Below are positions 46,543-54,908 of a DNA stretch of 64,000 nucleotides, in pieces. Source of the DNA: Mesorhizobium escarrei (GTDB lineage: Bacteria; Pseudomonadota; Alphaproteobacteria; Rhizobiales; Rhizobiaceae); contig NZ_CAKXZT010000126.1 of NCBI RefSeq assembly GCF_935825525.1, positions 218,508 through 282,507 on the forward strand. Direction: 5' to 3'. The position numbers were made by a program, and so were the translations under genes. Below the pieces are notes generated by a model. It worked only from the letters and a program-made list of their open reading frames with translations, did not search any database and was not told the origin of the DNA. The number at the start of each line of letters is the position of its first letter. The first letter of the stretch is position 1.

Positions 46543-48387
46543 TCAGGTTTCGTCTTCGTCAGCGGGCGGCTCGATCGGAACCTCGGCCTCCACCGCATCG
46601 GCTTCCGGTGCGTCGGGAATGCGCACGTCGATGATCCTGGCGCCGGGAAAACGCGCCAGGATGGCGGCGACGGTCGGGTCGCTCTTGGCATCGAGGAGCG
46701 CGTTTTCGCGCTTGGTCGATTCCATCTCGGCCAGCGTCTGGCCGCCCTCTTCCTTCGACAGCGAGACCAGCCAGCTGCGGCCGGTCCAGGCACGCAATTT
46801 GGCGGTCAGATCGTTGAGCAGCATCTTCGGCGCGTCATCGGTCAGGCTGACGTCGATGCGGCCCGGCTCGATGCGCACCAGGCGCACGCAGCGCTTGACC
46901 AGCACCTTGAAGGCCATGTCGCGCTGGGCATCGGCCAAGGCGACGATGTCGGCCAGCGATTTCACCGGCACCGACGGCGCATCGGCGACCGGCTCCGGCG
47001 CCGGAACGAAGGCCGCGGGCATCGGCTCGGGTTCGACCAGCCGCATGGTCTGGGCGCCGCCATTGACCGCCGGTATCCGCGTGTGCGCAACGGCGCTGGC
47101 GCCGCCGTTACCGGAACTTGCTGGGCCAGTATTTGCTGGGCCAGAATTTGCTGGGCCGGGGCTTGCCGGCGCAGCATTCAAGCGTGGCGCGCCATTCGAC
47201 ACCGACGCTCCACTCTCCAGCGATTTCAGCGCCTCGTCCAGAGTCGGCAGGTCGGCGGCATGCGCCAGCCGGATCAGCACCATTTCGGCGGCACTGACCG
47301 GCCGGTTGGAGGACTGCACCTCGGGAATGCCTTTCAACAGCATCTGCCAGGTCCGCGACAGCACCCTGACCGACAGCGCCTTGGCGAAATCCGCGCCGCG
47401 CCGGCGCTCGTCCTCGGACAGCGAGGCGTCATCGAGGGCTGTCGGCACGAAGCGCAGCCGGGTGACGAGATGGTTGAACTCGGCCAAGTCGGTCAGCACA
47501 GCGGCCGGATCGGCGCCGGTGTCGTACTGGTTGCGGAATTCGGCCAGTGCGGCCGCCACATCGCCCTTCATCACATGTTCGAACAGGTCGACGATGCGAG
47601 CGCGGTCGGCCAGCCCGAGCATGGCGCGCACCGCTTCGGCGCTGACTGCGCCGCTGCCATGGGCGATCGCCTGGTCGAGAATGGACAGCGAATCGCGCGC
47701 CGAGCCCTCGGCCGCCCGGGCGATCATCGCCAGGGCGTCGTCATCGACCGCGATGCCTTCTTTTCCGGCGATCGAGGAGAGGTGCGCGACCAACGTGCCG
47801 GCATCGATACGCCTGAGATCGAAGCGCTGGCAGCGCGACAGAACGGTAATCGGAACTTTTCTGATTTCGGTGGTGGCGAAGATGAATTTGACGTGCGGCG
47901 GCGGCTCTTCCAGCGTCTTCAAAAGGCCGTTGAAGGCCTGCGTCGAGAGCATGTGCACTTCATCGATGATGTAGACCTTGTAGCGCGCCGACACCGGCGC
48001 GTAGCGCACGCGCTCGATGATGTCCCTGATATCGTCGATGCCGGTGTGCGAGGCGGCGTCCATCTCGATGACGTCGACATGGCGACCTTCCATGATCGCC
48101 TGGCAATGCTCGCCCAGCACGGCAAGATCGACCGAAGGCTGGTCGACGGTCGATGTTTTGTAGTTCAGGGCCCGCGCCAGTATGCGCGCCGTCGTCGTCT
48201 TGCCGACACCGCGCACGCCGGTCAGCATCCAGGCCTGGGCGATGCGGCCGGTGGCGAAAGCGTTGGTGAGGGTGCGGACCATCGGCTCCTGGCCGATCAG
48301 TTCGGAGAAATTGGCAGGACGGTATTTGCGCGCCAGAACGCGATAGGCGGCGGCCTTTTCCGTTCCCGAATTTCCGGCTTCGCTCAT
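46543..48387 (-). CDS. dnaX: DNA polymerase III subunits gamma/tau
   Basis: DnaX is the clamp-loader ATPase that couples the replicative polymerase to the helicase. The 614-residue protein has Walker A GVRGVGKT (57-64), Walker B-type [10 protein letters not shown], the SRC motif LSRCQRFDL and a Pro/Ala-rich linker near residues 400-470 with [16 protein letters not shown] repeats, then the tau C-terminal domain. Three of the four Cys normally holding Zn after Walker A are missing; only GEHCQAI remains. No obvious slippery heptamer was seen, so a separate gamma form is not predicted. Confidence 0.95.
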   Translation of the reverse strand: MSEAGNSGTEKAAAYRVLARKYRPANFSELIGQEPMVRTLTNAFATGRIAQAWMLTGVRGVGKTTTARILARALNYKTSTVDQPSVDLAVLGEHCQAIMEGRHVDVIEMDAASHTGIDDIRDIIERVRYAPVSARYKVYIIDEVHMLSTQAFNGLLKTLEEPPPHVKFIFATTEIRKVPITVLSRCQRFDLRRIDAGTLVAHLSSIAGKEGIAVDDDALAMIARAAEGSARDSLSILDQAIAHGSGAVSAEAVRAMLGLADRARIVDLFEHVMKGDVAAALAEFRNQYDTGADPAAVLTDLAEFNHLVTRLRFVPTALDDASLSEDERRRGADFAKALSVRVLSRTWQMLLKGIPEVQSSNRPVSAAEMVLIRLAHAADLPTLDEALKSLESGASVSNGAPRLNAAPASPGPANSGPANTGPASSGNGGASAVAHTRIPAVNGGAQTMRLVEPEPMPAAFVPAPEPVADAPSVPVKSLADIVALADAQRDMAFKVLVKRCVRLVRIEPGRIDVSLTDDAPKMLLNDLTAKLRAWTGRSWLVSLSKEEGGQTLAEMESTKRENALLDAKSDPTVAAILARFPGARIIDVRIPDAPEADAVEAEVPIEPPADEDET

Positions 48388-48493
48388 TCGCCCGTAAAGC
48401 TCCAAGGGCCGCGGCTTAAGGCGGCCGATTCCTGCGCATAGTTTCGCCCGCAGGGCTTGGCGCCGTCAATGTCGCGGGAGAAAGGCGAAGAGG

Positions 48494-48592
48494 TGGGAGG
48501 CTGGAACAATGACCCGTTCCGGGCTCGTTAGGGCTGCTTCCTTCCGGACCTGACCCGGTTGGCGAGTGGACCGTCCACCACCAACCTCCCGC
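48494..48592 (-). ncRNA. ffs: Bacterial small SRP RNA (4.5S RNA)
   Basis: The minus strand carries the universal SRP domain IV: GGTCAGGTCCGGAAGGAAGC followed by AGCCC, opposite GTTGG/CCAAC-type stem strands. Terminal arms GGGAGGTTGG (48590-48581) and CCAGCCTCCC (48504-48495) pair to close a roughly 96-nt hairpin, the small-SRP form. It pairs with Ffh for membrane-protein targeting. The location just upstream of dnaX is a known alphaproteobacterial arrangement. Confidence 0.95.
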
Positions 48593-48952
48593 TTTCATAT
48601 CGGCAATCCGGCAATGAAATGCAAGAGCGCAGTGACGGGCAGCGAAACCAGAAAATAAAAACCGCCTCGGCGGGCGGATCGCTGGCGCGAATAGGCACCA
48701 TGTCGAAACCACTAGCATAGCTGCCGGCACAAAGCAAGAACAAATGGGCGAAAGGTATGGCCGGCGGACCAGAGGGGGCGCGAGATGGTGGCTTCATTCC
48801 AGCCCAGCTCTTGACAGGCCATGCCCCGAGTTCTTCGCCGGACCATCATCGTCACGATAGAACTTGATTCGCTTGCCGCCCTCTTGCGGGCTAACGGCAG
48901 CCGCTCTAGCGTCCATGAAGTAAAAAATACTACAAAAGTGAAGGAAACGCCG
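48593..48952. other. Intergenic region between ffs and the HIT gene (360 bp)
   Basis: No gene is seen. On the minus strand a hairpin at 48662-48677 (arms CCGCC and GGCGG) runs into TTTTTATTTT at 48661-48651, forming an orphan intrinsic terminator upstream of ffs. The right end holds the AAGGA site of the HIT gene. Confidence 0.5.
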
Positions 48953-49372
48953 ATGTCGCCGGGCCTCGAGGCCGGATTCACGCTGGATGCTCGTCTGGAG
49001 GCGGACAGCGAGCAGTTGATGTGGCTCGGCCTGTGCGAGTTGCGGGTGATGAACGACCGCCGCTGGCCGTGGCTGCTTCTGGTGCCGCAGCGGCCAGGCG
49101 CGGAGGAAATCCATGATTTGACGCCGCTCGACCAGGCGATGCTGACCTTCGAGACCAACATGGTGGCGCAGGCGCTGAAAAGCGTGACCGGCTGCACCAA
49201 GATCAACAGCGGCGCACTTGGCAACATCGTGCGACAGTTGCATGTCCATGTCGTCGCGCGCTCGGAAGGCGATCCCGGCTGGCCGGGCCCGGTGTGGGGG
49301 CACGGCATGCGCGAGCCCTATGAGCGCTCGGACCTGCGCCGGTTTGCGCAGAAGATAAAGGCGGCGCTATAA
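48953..49372 (+). CDS. HIT domain-containing protein
   Basis: A 139-residue protein of the histidine triad superfamily (nucleotide hydrolases or transferases). The core motif reads QLHVHVVAR instead of the canonical HxHxHxx: the first His is Gln, while the catalytic second and third His remain. ATG 48953 with AAGGA about 8 nt upstream is chosen over a longer frame. It is first in a plus-strand trio with nudC and a Dabb protein. The substrate is unknown. Confidence 0.88.
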   Translation: MSPGLEAGFTLDARLEADSEQLMWLGLCELRVMNDRRWPWLLLVPQRPGAEEIHDLTPLDQAMLTFETNMVAQALKSVTGCTKINSGALGNIVRQLHVHVVARSEGDPGWPGPVWGHGMREPYERSDLRRFAQKIKAAL

Positions 49373-49408
49373 GCCTGTCCCGTGTCCATCTTGAACCTTG
49401 AGTCTCCG

Positions 49409-50359
49409 ATGAGCTTCCGCCTGTTTGACGCGCCCTTGCGCGAGCCGAGCCAGTTCGTCGGCTTCGCCGGCAATGTGATCGACCGGCAATCGGAAAACCG
49501 CGCCGACGATTCCGTCGAAAATGCGCTCGCCGACCCCTCGGTCAGGCTTTTGCTGATGCATGGCGGCCGGCTCTACCTCAAGCTCAGCGATGGCGGCTTC
49601 GACCCCTGGTTCAGCGCCGAGGAAAGCCAGCCGCTCGAGGTGTCGCTCGACCGTGGCGTCCTGCTCGGTTTTTCCGACAGCGGCCCGGTGCTCGCGGTGC
49701 CGGCCGGCATCGACCCCGAACAGCTGCCAGAAACCATCAAGGCCATCGACTATCGCTCGGTCTATATGCAGGGGCTGATCGACGAGGCGGCGGCCGGCGC
49801 GATGGCGCAAGGAGCAGCGCTGCTCGCCTGGCATGCCAGCCATCGCTTCTGCAGCAAATGCGGCGCTGAAGCCGCGATGCGGGCCGGCGGCTACAAGCGG
49901 CTTTGCCCGGCCTGCGCCACCGAGCATTTTCCGCGCACCGACCCGGTGGCGATCATGCTGACGGCGACTCGCGAAAAATGCCTGCTCGGCCGCGGCCGGC
50001 ATTTCGCGCCCGGCATGTATTCGGCGCTTGCCGGCTTCATCGAACCGGGCGAGACGATCGAGGCGGCGGTGCGCCGCGAAACGTTGGAGGAAGCCGGCAT
50101 TCGGCTTGGCCGCGTCGTCTATCACGCCAGCCAGCCCTGGCCATTTCCCTATTCGCTGATGATCGGCTGCTTCGGCGAACCGCTTAACGACGACATCCAG
50201 GCAGACTTCAACGAGTTGGAAGACTGCCGCTGGTTCTTTCGCGACGAGGTGCTGTCGATGCTGGCCCGCGAGCATCCGGGCGGCCTGGTCACGCCGCCGA
50301 AGGGGGCGATCGCCTACAATCTCATCCGCGCCTGGGCCGACAGCGCGCAAAACTCATAG
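49409..50359 (+). CDS. nudC: NAD+ diphosphatase / NAD-capped RNA hydrolase
   Basis: NudC hydrolyses NADH and removes NAD caps from RNA. The 316-residue protein has the zinc ribbon C-x2-C / C-x2-C (CSKCGAE and CPACATEHFP) and the Nudix box GFIEPGETIEAAVRRETLEE followed by AG, then the NudC signature in SQPWPFPYSLMIG. ATG 49409 is preferred; a GTG at 49382 keeps the same frame and neither has a good ribosome-binding site. Confidence 0.93.
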   Translation: MSFRLFDAPLREPSQFVGFAGNVIDRQSENRADDSVENALADPSVRLLLMHGGRLYLKLSDGGFDPWFSAEESQPLEVSLDRGVLLGFSDSGPVLAVPAGIDPEQLPETIKAIDYRSVYMQGLIDEAAAGAMAQGAALLAWHASHRFCSKCGAEAAMRAGGYKRLCPACATEHFPRTDPVAIMLTATREKCLLGRGRHFAPGMYSALAGFIEPGETIEAAVRRETLEEAGIRLGRVVYHASQPWPFPYSLMIGCFGEPLNDDIQADFNELEDCRWFFRDEVLSMLAREHPGGLVTPPKGAIAYNLIRAWADSAQNS

Positions 50360-50368
50360 GGGAGCAAA

Positions 50369-50662
50369 ATGATCCGACATACAGTGGTGTTTAGGCTGAA
50401 GCACAAGGAGAGCTCGGCCGAGGAGGCAAAATTTCTAGCAGACGCCAAAATACTGGCGGCGATCCCGGGCGTCGAGAACTTCGAGCAGTTGCGGCAGGTC
50501 AGCCCGAAGAACGATTATCGCTTCGGCTTCTCAATGGAGTTCGCCGACCAGGCTGCCTATTCCCGCTATAATGACCATCCCGACCACGTCGCCTTCGTCC
50601 GCGACCGCTGGATTCCAGAGGTCGAGGCGTTTTTGGAGATCGACTACGCGCCGCTGAGCTAA
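50369..50662 (+). CDS. Dabb family (stress-responsive A/B barrel) protein
   Basis: A 97-residue ferredoxin-like A/B barrel protein. It shows the Dabb start MIRHTVVFRLK, a central FGFSMEFADQAAYSRYNDHP and a C-terminal HVAFVRDRWIPEVEAF. Members form dimers; roles range from stress response to polyketide cyclisation, and none can be assigned here. It begins 9 nt after nudC with GGGGAG upstream, so it is probably co-transcribed. Its stop overlaps the convergent GST stop. Confidence 0.88.
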   Translation: MIRHTVVFRLKHKESSAEEAKFLADAKILAAIPGVENFEQLRQVSPKNDYRFGFSMEFADQAAYSRYNDHPDHVAFVRDRWIPEVEAFLEIDYAPLS

Positions 50663-51309
50663 GTTGGTGACTTGCCGGTGAAAACCGCCAATTGAGCGGC
50701 GAAAGCACGCTTGTAGGCGGGCCGGGCTTCGCCGCGGGCGACATAAGCCGAGAGGTATGGATATTCGTCCAGCATACCCGATGTTTTTAACCTTAGCAGC
50801 ACGTGCACCATCATCAGGTCGCCGGCGCTGAACGCACCATCGAGCCAGTCGGCATCGCCAAGACGAGCGGAAAGCTCGCCCAGCCGGTCACGGATGCGAT
50901 CCTCGACCATAGGCAGGCGCTGTTCGTGCCAGGTCTCGTCGCGCTCCAGGAGCACGGCGGTTTGGCGTTCGAGGATCGGCGGCTCCACGGTGTTGAGCGC
51001 GGCAAACATCCATGAGATTGCGCGCGCCCTGGCATTCGCATCGTCTGGCAACAAGCCCGCATGGCGCCCGGCGATATGGAACACAATCGCCCCCGACTCG
51101 AACAGCGCGAGATCGCCTTTCTCATAGGTCGGAATCTGCCCGAAAGGATGGAGTGCCCGATGCGCGGGTTCGTTCATCGCCTTGAACGAAACTAGACGAA
51201 CCTTGTAGGGCTGGCCGACTTCTTCAAGCGCCCAGCGAACGCGCATGTCGCGCGCCAGTCCCCTGCCGCGATCGGGCGACCGTTCAAAGGCGGTGATGGT
51301 GGGGGTCAT
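50659..51309 (-). CDS. Glutathione S-transferase family protein
   Basis: A 216-residue GST: N-terminal thioredoxin-like fold (MRVRWALEEVGQPYKV, PFGQIPTYEKGDLALFESGAI with the glutathione-binding Glu-Ser) and an all-helical C-terminal domain (FSAGDLMMVHVLLRL). Usual roles are detoxification and thiol chemistry. The substrate is unknown. It ends convergent to the Dabb gene with a 4-nt overlap. Confidence 0.92.
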   Translation of the reverse strand: MTPTITAFERSPDRGRGLARDMRVRWALEEVGQPYKVRLVSFKAMNEPAHRALHPFGQIPTYEKGDLALFESGAIVFHIAGRHAGLLPDDANARARAISWMFAALNTVEPPILERQTAVLLERDETWHEQRLPMVEDRIRDRLGELSARLGDADWLDGAFSAGDLMMVHVLLRLKTSGMLDEYPYLSAYVARGEARPAYKRAFAAQLAVFTGKSPT

Positions 51310-51399
51310 TGGCAGGCCTCATCTCGTCGTGTCCCTTCTTCGACTGTGGCAAGCAAAGGACGAATGTCGCGCCGGAATTCCGACATCTGGGACTGCTTT

Positions 51400-52203
51400 T
51401 CAATCGCGCATAACCGCCGCGACGGAGGCGCGTAGCGCGCCAGCGAAGTCGGGATGGCCATACAGGTCGTTGTGGCCAGCCGCTATGGCGATGTGGCTGC
51501 GCAGGTCACGGGCCGCCTCGCGCAGAGGTGCCGAACGCGCCGCAGGTACGATGGTGTCGTCCTCGGCGGTGATGACCGCCGTCGGCACATTGAGGTCGCG
51601 CAGAGATCCTGCCGCCTCCATGCGGTGCCGCAGCAAGAGGCGCACCGGCAGCCAGGGATAGTGGTGAGCGGCGAGTTCTCTCAGCGAATCGAAGGGCGTC
51701 ACCATGACGATGCCGCGCAGGGGCCTGGCCGTCGCCAGGTCGGCCGCAACCGCAGCGCCGATGCTAAGGCCGATGGCCACGATGCCGGCTTTGGCGTCGC
51801 TGGCAAGGTGGTCATGGGCGCGTCGGGCGTCCTCGAACAGGGCGGCGGCCGACGGGCTTCCGCTGCTCGGCGCATAGCCGCGGTAGTGCAGCGCAGCGAC
51901 CTCATGTTCGGGAAATAGCTGGTGCAGCATCAGGGCAAGTGCGTCGGCATTCCAGGCATTGCCGGCGAAGCCCAGCAGCAGCGGGCGTGGCTCGGCCGGC
52001 GCCTGCCTTGCCGGCAGGCGGACCAGGACGACGCGCTCGCCATCCTCAGCCGCCAGTTCGACATGACGGGCCCCGACCGGCAGATCGGGTCCGAACGCCG
52101 CAAGGCCGGCCGGAAAGATCAGCCAGGACTGGAGCACATACACGACGGCGACAATCACCGCATAGAATCCAGCGACCGCGAGCATCAGTTTCAAAAGCCA
52201 CAT
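51400..52203 (-). CDS. Alpha/beta hydrolase, membrane-anchored
   Basis: A 267-residue protein with an N-terminal membrane helix (LLKLMLAVAGFYAVIVAVVY) followed by a serine alpha/beta hydrolase domain of the BEM46/YfhR type. The nucleophile elbow is IGLSIGAAVA and the catalytic His is near AAGHNDLYGH, with AEDDTIVP giving the acid. The substrate is unknown; anchored relatives act in the periplasm. It lies between pheA and the GST, probably with its own promoter. Confidence 0.85.
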   Translation of the reverse strand: MWLLKLMLAVAGFYAVIVAVVYVLQSWLIFPAGLAAFGPDLPVGARHVELAAEDGERVVLVRLPARQAPAEPRPLLLGFAGNAWNADALALMLHQLFPEHEVAALHYRGYAPSSGSPSAAALFEDARRAHDHLASDAKAGIVAIGLSIGAAVAADLATARPLRGIVMVTPFDSLRELAAHHYPWLPVRLLLRHRMEAAGSLRDLNVPTAVITAEDDTIVPAARSAPLREAARDLRSHIAIAAGHNDLYGHPDFAGALRASVAAVMRD

Positions 52204-52247
52204 CGCAGGAATGTCGCCCGATGCTCGTCACCTGGCAAGGCGCTGAG

Positions 52248-53111
52248 CTAGTCCGCCACCTTCCATTGCTCGCGCGACTGGCTGGCCGGGTAGACGCCCA
52301 GAATCCGCATTTCGCGCGAGAAGAAGGCAAGCTCGTCGAGCGCCAGCTTGACCAGCGGATCGTCGGGATGACCCTCGATATCGGCGTAGAACAGGGTCGC
52401 CGTGAATGCGCCGAGCTGGTAGCTCTCCAGCTTGGTCATGTTGATGCCGTTGGTCGCAAAGCCGCCCATCGCCTTGTAGAGCGCGGCCGGCACGTTGCGG
52501 ACGCGGAAAATGAACGTCGTCATCATCCTGGCTTCGGCGGAAGGGCGTTCTGCCCACTGCCTGTTCCTGGTCAGCACGACGAAGCGGGTGACGTTGCTGT
52601 CGGTGTCCTCGACATTCTGCTCGATGATGTCGAGCCCGTAGAGCGTCGCGGCCAGCGCCGGCGCCAGCGCGGCCATGGTGCGGTCCTTCAGCTCGGCAAC
52701 CAGCTTGGCGGCGCCCGCCGTGTCGCCGGCGACCACCGGCTTCCAGCCGTTCTTGCGGATGTATTTGCGGCACTGGCCGAGCGCATGGATGTGGCTGTGC
52801 ACGGTCCTGATCTCGTCGCGCCTGACGCCGGGCAGAACCATCAGCTGGAAATGGATCGGCAGGAAATATTCGCCGACGATGTGCAGCTTCGATTCCGGGA
52901 GAAGATGGTGGATGTCGGCGACGCGCCCGGCAATGGTGTTCTCGATCGGGATCATGGCGAGGTCGGCCTTGCCGGTCTCGACCGCGTTGAAGGCATCCTC
53001 GAAGGTCGGACACGGCAACGGCTCCATATCAGGGAACATGTTGCGGCAGGCGGTGTCGGAATTGGCGCCAGGCTCGCCCTGGAAGGCTATTCTGTTGGTT
53101 TTCTCAGGCAT
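52248..53111 (-). CDS. pheA: Prephenate dehydratase
   Basis: A monofunctional prephenate dehydratase for the phenylpyruvate branch of phenylalanine synthesis. The 287-residue enzyme has FQGEPGANSD at the N-terminus, the catalytic SNVTRFVVL (Thr-Arg-Phe) and a C-terminal ACT domain (GINMTKLESYQLG) that mediates feedback by phenylalanine. The usual ESRP motif is ESYQ here. It starts 27 nt after kdsB, with which it is probably co-transcribed. Confidence 0.95.
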   Translation of the reverse strand: MPEKTNRIAFQGEPGANSDTACRNMFPDMEPLPCPTFEDAFNAVETGKADLAMIPIENTIAGRVADIHHLLPESKLHIVGEYFLPIHFQLMVLPGVRRDEIRTVHSHIHALGQCRKYIRKNGWKPVVAGDTAGAAKLVAELKDRTMAALAPALAATLYGLDIIEQNVEDTDSNVTRFVVLTRNRQWAERPSAEARMMTTFIFRVRNVPAALYKAMGGFATNGINMTKLESYQLGAFTATLFYADIEGHPDDPLVKLALDELAFFSREMRILGVYPASQSREQWKVAD

Positions 53112-53138
53112 GCCAAATGTCTCAGGTGTCCGAATGTC

Positions 53139-53867
53139 TCAGCTTGAAAGGACGGTTCTGGCGCGTTCGAGATCGTCCGGCGTGTCGACGCCGAACGGCG
53201 CCGACTTTACGATCTCGGCATCGATGCGCATGCCGGCCTCCAGCGCCCGCAACTGCTCGAGCTTCTCGCGCCGTTCCAGCGGCGACGGCTGCAGCGCGAC
53301 AAAGCGCTCGAGCGCCGAGCGGCGATAGGCATAGAGGCCGATGTGATGATAGAGTGGCCCATCGCCCCAGGGTGCGGTGGCACGGGTGAAATAGAGTGCC
53401 CGCAGCCGTGTCTCCGACAGCGGCGAGCCGACGATCTTGACGACATTCGGATTGTTCTTTTCCTCGTCGCGGACGATCACGATGCCGAGCGTGGCGATGT
53501 CGACCGACGCATCCTCGAAAGGCTTCAGCGCGGCCTTGATGATGTCGGAATCGATGGTCGGCAGGTCGCCTTGCACGTTGACGATCGTTTCGACCTTGCG
53601 CCCGGGATCCAGCGTGGCCAGCGCCTCGAAGATGCGGTCTGAGCCCGATTCGTGGTCGACGCGCGTCATCACCGCCTCGAAACCGTGCGTACGCACCGCC
53701 TCCGCCACGCTGTCAGTATCGGTGGCGACCACCACCCGGCCGAGCCCGGCCTCGGCAGCGCGGCGGGCGACATGGACGATCATCGGAACGCCGGCGATGT
53801 CGGCCAGCGGCTTGCCCGGCAGGCGGGTCGAGGCCATGCGGGCCGGGATGAGGATGAGCGTGGACAT
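53139..53867 (-). CDS. kdsB: 3-deoxy-manno-octulosonate cytidylyltransferase
   Basis: KdsB activates Kdo with CTP for lipopolysaccharide core assembly. The 242-residue enzyme has [37 protein letters not shown] and [12 protein letters not shown], all family signatures. ATG 53867 is used; the frame continues to 53957 without family similarity, and the ribosome-binding site is weak. The pheA-kdsB pair next to divergent cycM is a conserved rhizobial neighbourhood. Confidence 0.95.
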   Translation of the reverse strand: MSTLILIPARMASTRLPGKPLADIAGVPMIVHVARRAAEAGLGRVVVATDTDSVAEAVRTHGFEAVMTRVDHESGSDRIFEALATLDPGRKVETIVNVQGDLPTIDSDIIKAALKPFEDASVDIATLGIVIVRDEEKNNPNVVKIVGSPLSETRLRALYFTRATAPWGDGPLYHHIGLYAYRRSALERFVALQPSPLERREKLEQLRALEAGMRIDAEIVKSAPFGVDTPDDLERARTVLSS

Positions 53868-54060
53868 CGGGTGATGAAGCATCCGAAAAAGAGGAAGGGA
53901 AAAGTGGCAAAAGGTCTCACTGGAAGCGCCCTTATAGGTGTTGCAACACCAGAGCAAAAGACCTAGTTTCCGCCCGATTTGACCGCCTCGCGGGGTGGTT
54001 CACGATTACCGACGGACGGAGTGGACAAATCGGTCCGCCGGAAAAGGGAGCCTGGGGCGT

Positions 54061-54750
54061 ATGGACTCTTTCGAAATCAACAAGCTGATCGGCGGCCTGC
54101 TCGGAACCGTGTTCGTCGTCTTCTCGGTCGGCATCGTGTCCGACGCGCTGTTCGCCTCCCCCGCACCGGAAAAGCCCGGCTACGCCATCGAGGCGACCGA
54201 GGAGCCTGCCGAGGGCGGCCCGGCGGCCCCCGCTGCAGAAGCCAAGCCGATCGCCGACCTCCTGGCCAACGCCAATGTCGAGGCCGGTGCGGCCGTGTTC
54301 AAGAAGTGCCAGGCCTGCCACTCCGGCGAGAAGGGCGGCCCGAACAAGGTCGGCCCCGATCTTTGGGACATCATCGACCGCCCCGTCGCCGAGCATGGCG
54401 GCTTCGCCTATTCGGCCGGCTTGAAAGAGTTCTCCAAGGGCGGCGCCGAAAAGTGGACCTACGACAACCTCAACCATTTCCTGCTCTCGCCGAAGAAACT
54501 GGTGAAGGGCACGGCGATGGGCTTCGCCGGCCTGCCGAAGGACGAGGACCGCGCCAACGTCATCGCCTATCTGCGCACGCTGTCGGACAGTCCGAAGCCG
54601 CTGCCGACACCTGGCGCGTCGGCGGCGGCACCCGCAGAGGGTGAGGCCAAGCCGGCAGGGGGTGCAGCACCGGCAGCGCCGGCCGAGGGTGCGGCACCGG
54701 CCGCACCGGCGCCGGCCCCTGCTGCTCCCGCACCGGCGCCGGCGCAATAA
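54061..54750 (+). CDS. cycM: Membrane-anchored cytochrome c (CycM-like)
   Basis: A 229-residue membrane-anchored class I cytochrome c. A single N-terminal helix (LIGGLLGTVFVVFSVGIVSDAL) anchors it in the inner membrane. The periplasmic domain carries CQACH with the heme and the Met ligand in KGTAMGFAG, then an Ala/Pro-rich tail of about 45 residues. CycM of rhizobia passes electrons from the bc1 complex to aa3-type oxidase; that role is inferred here. ATG 54061 starts the anchor and GGGAG lies upstream. Confidence 0.93.
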   Translation: MDSFEINKLIGGLLGTVFVVFSVGIVSDALFASPAPEKPGYAIEATEEPAEGGPAAPAAEAKPIADLLANANVEAGAAVFKKCQACHSGEKGGPNKVGPDLWDIIDRPVAEHGGFAYSAGLKEFSKGGAEKWTYDNLNHFLLSPKKLVKGTAMGFAGLPKDEDRANVIAYLRTLSDSPKPLPTPGASAAAPAEGEAKPAGGAAPAAPAEGAAPAAPAPAPAAPAPAPAQ

Positions 54751-54775
54751 CGCAATTGTAATCGAAACATTCCTT

Positions 54776-54804
54776 GAAAAAGCCGGGTTCAGCCCGGCTT
54801 TTTC
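54776..54804 (+). terminator. Intrinsic terminator after cycM
   Basis: Perfect 12-nt arms GAAAAAGCCGGG and CCCGGCTTTTTC around a 5-nt loop, ending in T5C, 26 nt after the cycM stop. Confidence 0.88.
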
Positions 54805-54908
54805 AATGGGAAAAGCGCATGTGCGGCGACAAAGCCGGCCTGTCGCGGTTTTCATGAGCGTCAAATGATCTAGATTGTCGCTAACAGCTATCGCACAGAG
54901 GAGAAGGC

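Noticed and set aside
46543..48387. Programmed frameshifting in dnaX to make gamma
   Set aside because: No A-rich slippery heptamer with a downstream hairpin was seen.
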